Assembly (NCBI RefSeq): GCF_002796605.1
Contig: NZ_CP024923.1
Location: 2,645,001 to 2,709,000, forward strand
From: Sphingomonas psychrotolerans
GTDB taxonomy: Bacteria; Pseudomonadota; Alphaproteobacteria; Sphingomonadales; Sphingomonadaceae
Length of the DNA: 64,000 nt
Direction: 5' to 3'
The stretch's first letter is position 1; the number at the start of each line of letters is the position of its first letter. The notes under the pieces were generated by a model, which was not told the DNA's origin, ran no database searches, and saw only the letters and a program-made list of their open reading frames with translations. Shown here piece after piece: positions 44,081-53,331 of this stretch. The translations under genes and the position numbers were made by a program.

Positions 44081-45690
44081 AGCGACGCCAGATAGCGAAT
44101 TGCCGGCATGCTCGGCAGGAAGAAATATTCGCCGCCGGCCATCTGGACGAAGGTGTCGACCTCGATGATCCGCCGCAGCGGATTCTCGGGAATGGTGAGC
44201 ATTCCCTTAGGCCCGATCAGCGGATCAACTTCGTCATAGAGGAAGGCGAAGTTCGGATTCAGCATCCAGGTTTGCTGGACGAACTCGAACTGGCGAGTGA
44301 TGTCGGTGTTGAGGCAGATGAACAACAGGCCGCGCTCCTTGCCGTCATCGGTCCTCTTGTCGGGAATGTCGGGTCCATATTTGCGGCCGCGGCGCAGGAT
44401 GCGGTGATTGTTCGCCGCGTCGAGCAAGGTCTGCTTGTCCTTCGGCGTCGGCGCGAGCCCGTCGCGCGGATTGCCGCGGCGGACATGGCTGCCGAGCGGG
44501 CAGCCATGTCCGAGCTTGTCGCGATCGTAGAACAGGAAGTCGTTGTCGGGCTGATCGTATTTGTCGACGGGAAGCACGCCGCTCGCGCTGTTCGGGCAAA
44601 GCAGATTTCCGTTGAGGTCGCGCCCAATCACCCGGCTGGCGATCCAATCGGCGTCGATGTGCCCCGAATGCTCAGGATCGCGCCGGTTGATCCGCGCGGA
44701 TGCGGCGTCCATCGAATTCCAGAAGGCGGCGACATCCTGTTTGAGCTCGCGCACCACCATATAGCTGCCGTCGAGCCCGAGATCGAGGAAGCCCACGCCG
44801 CGCGGATGCTCGGGCAAGCCGGCCGCGCGGCCTTCCGGCGTGTCGGCCACAACCGGACCGAGCGCGATCTCATGATGCCCGTTCTCATGCCCCATCAGCA
44901 CTTCGCCGAGCGGCACGCCGTTCCACGGGTCCTTGGGATAGTCCGCCCCGCCCTTCACCGTGACCACTCTGGATTCGAACGGCGCGGGCTGCGACACGCC
45001 ATCGGCAAAGCCGAAATGCTCGCGGGCGATCCCTCGCTCGTCGGGGCGCAGATCGAGCGGCAGATCGTGGACGATCTTGATGTCATGCGGCGCCAGCGCG
45101 GCGCCGACGGTCCGGCACCATGCCTCGGCGGTTTCCTCGTCCTTCTCGTAGAGCAGCACCAGCGCATGCACCGTGATGGGCGTCATCACCCGCGTCTCGA
45201 CCACGGTCTCCAGATCGTCGAAGGCGTGCTCGTCGGCGCGGTCGCATGCGGCATTGTCGAGCGGGATGTTGCCGCTCCATCTCGGGCCGCCCGGGATCAC
45301 CGTCGAGAGCCATTCGCCCTCGCGCCGGTCGCCCAATCGGCGCAGCCGATCTTCCTGGAACATGCCTTCCTTGAACGGCCGGTCGAACGAGGCGAGCGCG
45401 CTCGCGTCGAGCCCCATCTTGCGCATTCCCTCCCAGGTGAGGCCGATCGCTGCGCAACGTTCGTCCTTGCCGTCGGCGTCGGTGATCGGCGCCACCGCCT
45501 GCAGCGCCGCGAGCCAGCCGCCGCCCTTCTTGTGCGCTTCGTCCCAGCAAAACTGGAGGAACAGCGCGCGCCCGGTCGGCAGCGAGGCGAAGCCGCTGAC
45601 CACCATGCCCTGGGTCAGCGTGTCGTGCGGCGGTGCGAGCTTCCAGCTCGGCGGACCCTTCGATGCGGCGCTCACAGGTCGTTGATCCAC
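44077..45690 (-). CDS. DyP-type peroxidase
   Basis: Heme peroxidase of 537 residues in the dye-decolorizing family, with a duplicated ferredoxin-like fold. The GxxDG motif GFADG (227-231, distal Asp230) and the proximal-histidine region GSHVRRGNPR (His402), followed by the arginine-rich NHRILRRG, are intact. There is no Tat or Sec signal, so it is cytoplasmic or membrane-associated through a partner. The length is at the long end of the family. It is second in a three-gene operon, overlapping the upstream membrane protein by 19 bases and the P450 by 4. The electron donor or substrate is unknown. Confidence 0.93.
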   Translation of the reverse strand: MDQRPVSAASKGPPSWKLAPPHDTLTQGMVVSGFASLPTGRALFLQFCWDEAHKKGGGWLAALQAVAPITDADGKDERCAAIGLTWEGMRKMGLDASALASFDRPFKEGMFQEDRLRRLGDRREGEWLSTVIPGGPRWSGNIPLDNAACDRADEHAFDDLETVVETRVMTPITVHALVLLYEKDEETAEAWCRTVGAALAPHDIKIVHDLPLDLRPDERGIAREHFGFADGVSQPAPFESRVVTVKGGADYPKDPWNGVPLGEVLMGHENGHHEIALGPVVADTPEGRAAGLPEHPRGVGFLDLGLDGSYMVVRELKQDVAAFWNSMDAASARINRRDPEHSGHIDADWIASRVIGRDLNGNLLCPNSASGVLPVDKYDQPDNDFLFYDRDKLGHGCPLGSHVRRGNPRDGLAPTPKDKQTLLDAANNHRILRRGRKYGPDIPDKRTDDGKERGLLFICLNTDITRQFEFVQQTWMLNPNFAFLYDEVDPLIGPKGMLTIPENPLRRIIEVDTFVQMAGGEYFFLPSMPAIRYLASL

Positions 45691-47297
45691 AAAGCGGCGT
45701 CCTTGTCCGAGAGTGTTCGCTTGCGCAGCCCGATCGCGATGCGGAAATTCCGCTCGATCTGTTCGGCGGTGAGGTCCTTATAGGCCGAGTACCAGAAGCG
45801 GCTGACCGCCATCGAATGCCGCGCCCATTCCTTGAACTGGCGGCCATGGCTGGCGCCGTCCTTGACGAGGAAGCGGGTCGGCGGAAAGCCGACGCCGCAG
45901 CACCACGCCAGCGTGAGCCCGGCATGGGCCTTCTCGATGAAATCATCCAGATAGCTCTCCCAAGTCTGGTCGAAGTTCGAGAAGAACATCAGCCGCGACC
46001 TGTTGTTGACCATCGCCCAATGGGCGAAATGGATCGTCCGCATCGAGCCGAGATAGCCTTTGCGGGCAATGATCCGCAGCACCAGCCCGAGCCCGCGATG
46101 CCCCGCTCGGATCAGGATCATCCGCAGGATACCCGGTTTGATCAGCACCAGCGAGCCCATGTGGTTCTGCGGGATCCAGTCCTCGCGCCGCGCCATCTCG
46201 CGCAGCATCACCGGATCGACCGGCGGCGCGTCCTGTGACGCATCGCGCCGCTCGATCACACGCAGCCACAACACGATGCCGGCGATCACTACCGGTGCGC
46301 CGGCAAGCCCCCACAGCAGCCAGATGACCATGCCGTGCCACGCCGCGTCGAAATGGCGCGCGGTGGCCAGCATCGACAGCGGCGTTCCGATCGCCACTGC
46401 GACGACCAGATAGAAGAGCACGAACAGCACGAGCGGGATCAGCTGGCTGAAGAAGAATTTGAGAAAGCTGAACCTGGTCGCCACCGCGGTTCCCGGCAAG
46501 GCGACGCCGATCTGCTTGAGCCGCATCGCGATGCCGACGAACACCACCGCCAGCAGGATCAGATAGCGCTCCCACGGCATGGCGAGGCTGAGGAACAACC
46601 CGGGCAGCGACAGCACGAACACCGCCGCGACGATGAAGCCGATCAGCCGCACCCAATCGCCGATATTCTGGGCAAGCGGAATGCGTTTGGGCGCCGTCTC
46701 GTCGAGCCAGGTGAAATCAGGGTGCACGGCAGCGCGCAGCTTCGCGTGGATCTGGCGCGGGGTGAGCGAGCGATAGGGATTGGGTCCATCGACATTGGCG
46801 CAGCCCAGTTCGACCCGCGTCGCCTCGAACAATTTGTGCTCGGCGAGGATGCGGTCGCGCGTCATTCCGCGATTGCCGTGGTGGAATACCGTCGGGGTGA
46901 GCGATCGCCGCTCGAGATAGGGCGCGATCGGCGCGCGCGCGTCCTTCGCGGTGATCGAATCGAACAGCGGCCCGTCATTGTCGAGCGGACGCTTGCAGCA
47001 GCGCAGCATGGCGCGAAGCTCGGGGCCGATCGCCGATTCGAGCTGTGCCCAGAAAGGCCCTTTCTCGCCATCGAAATTGGCCTCGATCACGAACAGCGGA
47101 TCGTAATCAAAACCCGGAAAGACGCTCAACGACATGAAATGGACCGCCGGCACCCGCGTCAGGAAGTCGGCAAACGGGCCGGTGCCGCCCGAGGGATCGG
47201 GATCACGCCTCTCGCGCAGCTTGTCGAGCAGCGACGACAAATGATCGTAGCTCTCAGGTTTGACCTCGAGCGCCACGGACAAGGTGGTTTGCCGCAT
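45672..47297 (-). CDS. Membrane protein with duplicated ferredoxin-like segment
   Basis: Family not recognised by name. 541 residues with about four transmembrane helices in the middle (roughly 215-345: LIGFIVAAVFVLSLPGLFLS, YLILLAVVFVGIAM, LIPLVLFVLFYLVVAVA, MVIWLLWGLAGAPVVIAGIV). The soluble ends look alike: AVHFMSLSVF...PLFVIEANFD near residue 55 and TIHFAHWAMV...RLMFFSNFD near 421, each followed by an acidic helix. The pattern recalls the DyP-type ferredoxin-like domain. ATG 47297 is chosen because AGGGGG lies 6 bases upstream; ATG 47303 touches that sequence. First gene of the operon with DyP and P450, probably their membrane platform. Confidence 0.8.
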   Translation of the reverse strand: MRQTTLSVALEVKPESYDHLSSLLDKLRERRDPDPSGGTGPFADFLTRVPAVHFMSLSVFPGFDYDPLFVIEANFDGEKGPFWAQLESAIGPELRAMLRCCKRPLDNDGPLFDSITAKDARAPIAPYLERRSLTPTVFHHGNRGMTRDRILAEHKLFEATRVELGCANVDGPNPYRSLTPRQIHAKLRAAVHPDFTWLDETAPKRIPLAQNIGDWVRLIGFIVAAVFVLSLPGLFLSLAMPWERYLILLAVVFVGIAMRLKQIGVALPGTAVATRFSFLKFFFSQLIPLVLFVLFYLVVAVAIGTPLSMLATARHFDAAWHGMVIWLLWGLAGAPVVIAGIVLWLRVIERRDASQDAPPVDPVMLREMARREDWIPQNHMGSLVLIKPGILRMILIRAGHRGLGLVLRIIARKGYLGSMRTIHFAHWAMVNNRSRLMFFSNFDQTWESYLDDFIEKAHAGLTLAWCCGVGFPPTRFLVKDGASHGRQFKEWARHSMAVSRFWYSAYKDLTAEQIERNFRIAIGLRKRTLSDKDAALWINDL

Positions 47298-47511
47298 GTA
47301 CATCCCCCTACACGCCCGCGCCGCCGCCCCCGGCAGTCTGCGAGTCGCGCAGGAATGTCACACAGCAATTCCAACAAAGATAGGACAGAAGCGACCTGTA
47401 GAGATGTAAAGGCGCCAACAGGCCAAGATCTGTGACACGTTAAATCAAATACTTAGGCCGTCGCCTTGCGGTAAATCGCAGCGAATGGATCCGTAACTAC
47501 GATTTGCCAGC

Positions 47512-48300
47512 CTAGCCGAAGGTCGTATCGAGGAACATCATCGCGGCAAGCCCGATCATCAGCCCGGTGCTGACCTTGCCGCCACCGTTGATCCGCGCAT
47601 GCGCGTCGGGGATGATGTCCGACGCGACGACATAGATCATCGCCCCCGCCGCAAGACCCAGCCCCCAGGGCAGGAAAGCCTGCGCCACCGTGACGATGCT
47701 CACTCCGATCAGCCCCGCGACGGGCTCGACCAGCCCCGAGCCCGCGGCGATCAGCGCCGCGCGGCCGCGCGGATAGCCAATCGAGCTCAGCGCCACGGCG
47801 ACCGCCAGCCCTTCGGGAATATTCTGCAGTCCGATGCCCAGCGCAGTGACGCGTCCGGCATCGAAATCACCACCGCCGAAGCTCACCCCCACCGCCATGC
47901 CTTCGGGGAAATTGTGCAGCGTCACTGCGGCGACGAACAGCCAGATCCGCCGCACCGAAGCCGTGGCTGCGGCGATGCCCGGCGGGCCGAGGCCGAGCTT
48001 GTCGAGCGGCGGCACCCAGTCGTTCAATTTGGCGATGACGAAGGCACCGAGCAGCACGGCGGCGACCACGGTGGCCGACGCGCCCGCCTGGCTTGCGCCC
48101 TGCTGCCGCGCCACTTCGATCGCCGGCAGAATCAGCGAGAAGAAACTCGCCGCCAGCATCACGCCGGCCGCGAAGCCGAGCAGCAAATTCTGCTGCTGGT
48201 CGCTAGGCTGGCGCATGAACAGCACGGGGATCGCGCCGAGCCCGGTCGCCATGCCCGCGCAGAGGCTGCCCAGCGCCCCGGCGATGATGATCTCGTTCAC
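47512..48300 (-). CDS. ZIP family metal transporter
   Basis: Inner-membrane divalent metal importer of about 262 residues and eight helices. The two metal-binding helices are clear: LHNFPEGMAVGVSFGGGD and GLQNIPEGLAVAVAL. The family imports zinc, sometimes iron or manganese. The start is uncertain; GTG at 48300 (VNEIIIAGALGS) is chosen by alignment to the first helix, though the nearest AAGGAG is 23 bases upstream. No metal-responsive box is evident. Unrelated neighbours. Confidence 0.9.
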   Translation of the reverse strand: MNEIIIAGALGSLCAGMATGLGAIPVLFMRQPSDQQQNLLLGFAAGVMLAASFFSLILPAIEVARQQGASQAGASATVVAAVLLGAFVIAKLNDWVPPLDKLGLGPPGIAAATASVRRIWLFVAAVTLHNFPEGMAVGVSFGGGDFDAGRVTALGIGLQNIPEGLAVAVALSSIGYPRGRAALIAAGSGLVEPVAGLIGVSIVTVAQAFLPWGLGLAAGAMIYVVASDIIPDAHARINGGGKVSTGLMIGLAAMMFLDTTFG

Positions 48301-48455
48301 GATGCTCGCACCAACGCAGCGATCTCCTTGCCCGATGTCAGCTTGCAGTCTCGCAGGCGTAGCAGCAATCGATCGACACACCGCCCGGTTCCCCGGGCGA
48401 AGAAAAGGGCCGCGGCAGGATCCCGCCGCGGCCCTTCACCTCCCCCCGGAGAAGG

Positions 48456-51400
48456 TCAGAATTTGACTTCGACACCCATGGTGAAGCTGCGCCCGCGCGG
48501 GTCCGCGACGCGCGGCTCCCATGAGCCGCCCGCGCCGGTGTTGCCGTCATAGGTGATCGCAAAGGGCGGTTTGGTATCGAACAAGTTCCGCACACCCGCC
48601 GTCAGCTTGTAGCCCGGCGCGAGCCCGGTGTAGCTGAGCGACAGATTGTAGACGATATAGTCCTTCACGAACGCGTTATACTCCGGCCGGGTGACCGTGC
48701 CCGCGGCGATGCCGGGCAGCGCGCCGTTCCGATAACCCTTGCGGAAGATCTGGCTGAGCGACAGCGCGACGTCCTCGTTCGAAAAGCTGACAAAGGCATT
48801 GTGCTTCCAGCGCACGCCGAGATCGCCGGCGAAACTGAACACCCCGATCAGGCTGGGGCCGTATTGCGCGGTCGGCGTCAATTTCTCGCGCTTTTTGAGC
48901 AGCAAGGTTCCGTCGAGGCCGGCGATGACGCGATTGCCGCCGTTAAACTCGTGGCCACCGCGGAGCGAGACTTCGAGGCCCTGGGTGCGGCGCGAACCGG
49001 CGTTGATCCAGCGTTGATCGATTCCCAGGATGATCCCCGTGCCCGGAGGGTCGCGAAGGAAACGCTCGGGAAACAGCGCCGCATTGTCGATCAACTGGCG
49101 CAGCGTGAGCGTCTGGATCGTGTTGTCGACGTTGATCATCCACCAGTCGACCGAGAGGCTGAACAACGGCGCCGGCTGGATCACGACGCCCGCGCTGAGC
49201 TGCTTCGCGGTCTCGGGGCCGAGTTCGCGGTTTCCGCCCGTGTAGATTTCCGGACGGATCTGCGCACAAGGCTGCCCGCTGCCGACCGTGCTGGTGGGCA
49301 CGCCGCCCGGGCACAAAACCGGATCGGCTAGATCGCTGCCGGCATAGGTCGCTTCGGTGATGCCGTTGAATATCTGGTTGAACGAAGGCACGCGAAAGCC
49401 GGTATTGTATGATCCGCGGAACATGATCTGATCGATCGGGCGGAACTTGACCGAAACCTTCGGATTGGTGGTCGACCCGAAGCCCGTATATTCGTCGATG
49501 CGGACCGCCCCGGTGATTTCGAGCCCGGGCAGGATCGGCACCAGCATTTCGGCATAGGCCGCCTTGACGGTGCGGTTCTTCGGGGTCAGCGCGTTGATGT
49601 TGTCGAACGCCGCGAGGAAGATCACCGGCGCGGTCGCCGCCGCGGCGTCGGAGCCGTTGAACTCGTAGGTCTCGCGGCGCACGTCGGCGCCGACGGCCAG
49701 CTGGATGTCGCCGCCCCAGATGCGGAACAGCGGCCCCGACACCGACACGTCGAACTGCTTCACTTCATACTGGCCGCCATAGAGCGTGGCGCCATATGCC
49801 GACACCGACTCCAGCGCGGCGAGGCCCTCGGGAGTCTGGGCGGTGCTGAACGGATTGATCAGGCCGCTGTTCATCACGCCGACGAGGCCGCGGGGGACAT
49901 ATTGTTGCCCGCTTAGCCCGGTGATCGGCGCCGCGCCGGCGACGGCCGGGGCGTTCGGATCATAGTCGCCGTTGCCCAGGGTGCCGCGATAATAATAGCC
50001 GGTGCCGAGCACCGAGGAGGATTCGCTCTTCGCATAGGACGCGCCCGCACGATAGTCCCAGCCCTCGAACATCGGACCCTCGACGCCGAACGCCGCACGC
50101 AGGGTCTTGGTGTTGGTGACATATTCGCGCGTGTCGCAGGCGATGCAGCGCCAGCGATAGCCGATCGGCCGGCCATAGCGGCCGTCGAGTGCCGCCGCCT
50201 GCGCCGGGAAGGCCGCGCGGATCGCGTTGAACACGCTGTTGTAGGTCGTCGCGGTCAGGCTGTTGAGCGGATAGGCGATGGCGAGGTTGGTAGTGTTCGC
50301 CGTGAGCTGCGCATTGGAGAAGCGCTTGGCCGAGGTCGCGTCCGAGCCCGTGATCTCGAGCGACATCTGGTGGCCCATGCCCAGATTGACCACGCCGCGG
50401 CCATAATAGGTCAACGTGTTGATCGGCTGCTGGAGCACGGCGGCGCGGCCGGTATCCCAGGCACAGGCATAATAAGCGGTCGGCGCGTTCCACAGCGCCT
50501 CGTCATAAGGCAGTCCGCCGTCCATCGATTCGCAGCCCGCGCCGCCCGGCAGGTCGAGGATGTTGATCCCGCCGGCGGCGGCATTGGCGCCATTGGGGGC
50601 GACCAGGTTCAGGCCGGTGAGCAGGGTGCCGGCCCCCGTGATGCTGTTCGGCCGGGTGTTGGCGCCGATGTTGAACGCAGTCGCGATCGGCGTGCCGCGG
50701 GTGTCGATCGAGAGCCCGCGATTGGGCTGGTACCCGTTGACGAACGGGCGATCCTCGCCGCGCAGCGCCTTGTTCCAGCTATAGGCGACGGCGCCCATGA
50801 GGTTGAAGCCGTCCTCGGCGAGATCGCCATAGCCGGCGATGCCCGAGAGCCGGTAGATGCTGCCGCCGCCCGCCTCGGTGACGTCGGTGAAGCCGTTGAA
50901 GCCGAGACCCTGATAGTCTTTCCGCGTGATGAAGTTGATCACCCCGCCGACCGCGTCGGTCCCATAGATCGCCGAAGCGCCGTCCTTCAGCACTTCGACT
51001 CGCTCGATCGCCGCGAACGGGATCTGGTTGACGTCGACCGCCCCGCCGGTGAGGCCGTGCGCCGCGACGCGGCGGCCGTTGAGCAGCACCAGCGTCGCGG
51101 CGGCGCCCTGGCCGCGCAAATTCGCAGCCGAAAGCCCGTTGGTGCCGCGCTGCGCGCCCGAAGTCACATCGGCGTTCGAGGCGAGATTGTCCGCGCCGCT
51201 GCCGTTGGTGCTCAGGAACATGATCAGCTGTTCAGGGCTGCTGATGCCGTTGCGCTGGATCTCCTGCGTGGTGATGATCTGCAGGGGCAGCGCCGAATTG
51301 TTCGGATCCTGGCGGATGCGCGAGCCGGTGACGAGGATCTCGTTGTCGCGGGCCTGCGGTTCTGTGCTTTGCGCGGCATCCGAGACCGGCAGCGCCGCGC

Positions 51401-51530
51401 CGGTCGGCGTCGCCGCCTCGGGGGTAGACTGATCGGTACTGGTTTGCGCGAACACCGGCATTGCGCCGGCCAGCGCGGCGAACGCCGTCCCCGAAACAAG
51501 AAGATTCCTGAACGCCGTAATACCAACCAT
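48456..51530 (-). CDS. TonB-dependent receptor
   Basis: Outer-membrane transporter of 1024 residues. Signal peptide ends MPVFAQT; TonB-box region EILVTGSRIRQDPNNSALPL; plug with GAAATLVLLNGRRVAAHGL and RVEVLKDGASAIYGTDAVGG; barrel ending FTMGVEVKF. This plug type (LVTGSRIR...) is frequent in sphingomonads and often linked to peptides or polysaccharide products, but cargo cannot be assigned. ATG at 51530 is the first residue of the signal peptide. Divergent from an AmpG-like permease gene 244 bases away. Confidence 0.93.
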   Translation of the reverse strand: MVGITAFRNLLVSGTAFAALAGAMPVFAQTSTDQSTPEAATPTGAALPVSDAAQSTEPQARDNEILVTGSRIRQDPNNSALPLQIITTQEIQRNGISSPEQLIMFLSTNGSGADNLASNADVTSGAQRGTNGLSAANLRGQGAAATLVLLNGRRVAAHGLTGGAVDVNQIPFAAIERVEVLKDGASAIYGTDAVGGVINFITRKDYQGLGFNGFTDVTEAGGGSIYRLSGIAGYGDLAEDGFNLMGAVAYSWNKALRGEDRPFVNGYQPNRGLSIDTRGTPIATAFNIGANTRPNSITGAGTLLTGLNLVAPNGANAAAGGINILDLPGGAGCESMDGGLPYDEALWNAPTAYYACAWDTGRAAVLQQPINTLTYYGRGVVNLGMGHQMSLEITGSDATSAKRFSNAQLTANTTNLAIAYPLNSLTATTYNSVFNAIRAAFPAQAAALDGRYGRPIGYRWRCIACDTREYVTNTKTLRAAFGVEGPMFEGWDYRAGASYAKSESSSVLGTGYYYRGTLGNGDYDPNAPAVAGAAPITGLSGQQYVPRGLVGVMNSGLINPFSTAQTPEGLAALESVSAYGATLYGGQYEVKQFDVSVSGPLFRIWGGDIQLAVGADVRRETYEFNGSDAAAATAPVIFLAAFDNINALTPKNRTVKAAYAEMLVPILPGLEITGAVRIDEYTGFGSTTNPKVSVKFRPIDQIMFRGSYNTGFRVPSFNQIFNGITEATYAGSDLADPVLCPGGVPTSTVGSGQPCAQIRPEIYTGGNRELGPETAKQLSAGVVIQPAPLFSLSVDWWMINVDNTIQTLTLRQLIDNAALFPERFLRDPPGTGIILGIDQRWINAGSRRTQGLEVSLRGGHEFNGGNRVIAGLDGTLLLKKREKLTPTAQYGPSLIGVFSFAGDLGVRWKHNAFVSFSNEDVALSLSQIFRKGYRNGALPGIAAGTVTRPEYNAFVKDYIVYNLSLSYTGLAPGYKLTAGVRNLFDTKPPFAITYDGNTGAGGSWEPRVADPRGRSFTMGVEVKF

Positions 51531-51774
51531 GTGAATCTGCCCCCATCGTCCCGCCTGCCCACGGCGGAACCGCGGCATTAAGTAACAAGAATGTTGCACC
51601 CCGCCATAGTTTCTGTTCGCACCGCCATAGCCACGCGGCATGTTCGCCCGGGGGGCGTCGCCGTTGCAACACCTTCGCCATTGACTGACGCAAGAGGCCG
51701 GGCGAGCGTGCCGATCGGCTGTTCGGGGAGCATCATGGCGCAACATCGGCTGCACAATCGATCGGTCGCGCCTT

Positions 51775-53331
51775 TTGGCTGAGTCTGCCGCTGCCGGCGC
51801 GAGCGGCATTCCCCGCGGCTTTCCGCGCATGGCGCTCTACGTACTGCTCGGCTTCTCGGCCGGGCTGCCCTTCTACATGTTTTCGACGGTGCTCAGCGTA
51901 CGGCTCGCCGAACACGGCGTCGCGCTGGCGATCATCGGTTTCTTCGCGTGGGTGCAACTGCTGCCCACCTTCAAGTTTCTCTGGGCGCCGTTGCTCGACA
52001 AATACGATGTTCCCGGCTTTGCGCGCTTCTTCGGCAAGCGCCGCGGCTGGATCATGCTGTCGCAGCTCGGAATCTTCACTTCGATGCTCGCGATGGCGCT
52101 GTTCCCCACCGATACCAGCCTGCCGCTCACTGCATTGTTCGCAGTGCTGCTCGCCTTCTGGACCACCACGCTTGAAGTCGCTGCCGACGCGTGGCGGATC
52201 GAACTCGCACCCACGCCCGAGGAGCAGGGGCCGGTCGCCGCGTCGAACCTGTGGGGCTATCGGAGCGCAATGGTCGCGGCAGGCAGCGGGGCGCTGCTCT
52301 TTGCCGATGCCGCAGGCAGCCTCGCGCCGATACTGCAGAGCTTCGGAATCGAGCCGGGCTGGCAGGCCTCCTATCTGTTGATCGCCGCGGGCGCGTTCGT
52401 GCCGCTGCCGATCCTCGCCTCGCTGCCGCGTCAGCCCGGCTGCGGCGGCGGGCGCAGCGCATCGCTGATCACCGGACTGGCCGCGGCAATCGCGATCCTG
52501 CTCGCCCTGGCGCTGGCGACGGCGATTATCGGTTGGCTGGTTCTCGGCGCCGCCGCGGGCGCAGGGATAAGCTCGAAGACCAACGTCACGCCGGCCGTGC
52601 TCGTCCTCTGCATGCTGCCCTTCCTCGTCATGGCCGCGCTCACTCCGCGCATCCGCAAGCTCGCGCCCGACGCCCCGGCGCGCGCCTCGGCGGCGATCGG
52701 GCCTTATGTGGATTTCTTCTGGCGCTACGGCTTCTTCGCGATCGCGCTGATGGGCTTCGTCGCGGTCTATCGGATGGGCGACGTGCTCGCGCTCAATCTG
52801 TCCAAGCCGATGATCCTCGACCTCGGCTATACCAAGAGCGAGATCGGCCGCGCCGACGGCGTGGTCGCGCTCGTGTCGAGCATCATCGGCGTGGGGCTCG
52901 GCGGGTGGATGGTGACGCGCTGGCGCTGGGGCGTGACGCTGACCATTGGCGCGGTCTTCGCTGCGATCGGCAATTTCGGCTTTGTCTGGCTCTCGCACCA
53001 GCCGCACGACGAATGGCTGCTCTACGTCGCCACCGCCGCCGACCAGTTCGGCAACGGCATGGCTGGCGCAGTGTTCGTCGTCTACCTCTCGATGCTGGTG
53101 AACCCGCTTTATCCCGGCGCGCAATATGCCTTCCTGTCGGGCTTCGCCTTCCTGCTGCCGCGCCTGCTCTCCGGCGCCGGCGGGCAGATCGTCGAATGGC
53201 TCGACAGCCGCGGCCTGCGCGGTTTCGACCTGTTCTTCCTCGCCTCGGGCGTGATCAGCCTCGCGGCCTTGCTGTTCCTGCCCTTGCTGATGCGCGCCAG
53301 ACCGCGCCCCGACGATCGCGAGGCCGCATGA
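51775..53331 (+). CDS. MFS permease, AmpG-like
   Basis: Inner-membrane permease of up to 518 residues and 12-14 helices. The N-terminus (MALYVLLGFSAGLPFYMFST) and LWAPLLDKYDVPGFARFFGKRRGW match AmpG, which imports anhydromuropeptides. A central DxA motif (TLEVAADAWRIEL) is also typical. Start uncertain: TTG at 51775 keeps the usual short cytosolic tail, ATG at 51829 begins at the first helix. The stop overlaps a serine hydrolase start (ATGA), so both are coupled. A muropeptide role fits the cell-wall genes nearby. Confidence 0.87.
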   Translation: MAESAAAGASGIPRGFPRMALYVLLGFSAGLPFYMFSTVLSVRLAEHGVALAIIGFFAWVQLLPTFKFLWAPLLDKYDVPGFARFFGKRRGWIMLSQLGIFTSMLAMALFPTDTSLPLTALFAVLLAFWTTTLEVAADAWRIELAPTPEEQGPVAASNLWGYRSAMVAAGSGALLFADAAGSLAPILQSFGIEPGWQASYLLIAAGAFVPLPILASLPRQPGCGGGRSASLITGLAAAIAILLALALATAIIGWLVLGAAAGAGISSKTNVTPAVLVLCMLPFLVMAALTPRIRKLAPDAPARASAAIGPYVDFFWRYGFFAIALMGFVAVYRMGDVLALNLSKPMILDLGYTKSEIGRADGVVALVSSIIGVGLGGWMVTRWRWGVTLTIGAVFAAIGNFGFVWLSHQPHDEWLLYVATAADQFGNGMAGAVFVVYLSMLVNPLYPGAQYAFLSGFAFLLPRLLSGAGGQIVEWLDSRGLRGFDLFFLASGVISLAALLFLPLLMRARPRPDDREAA

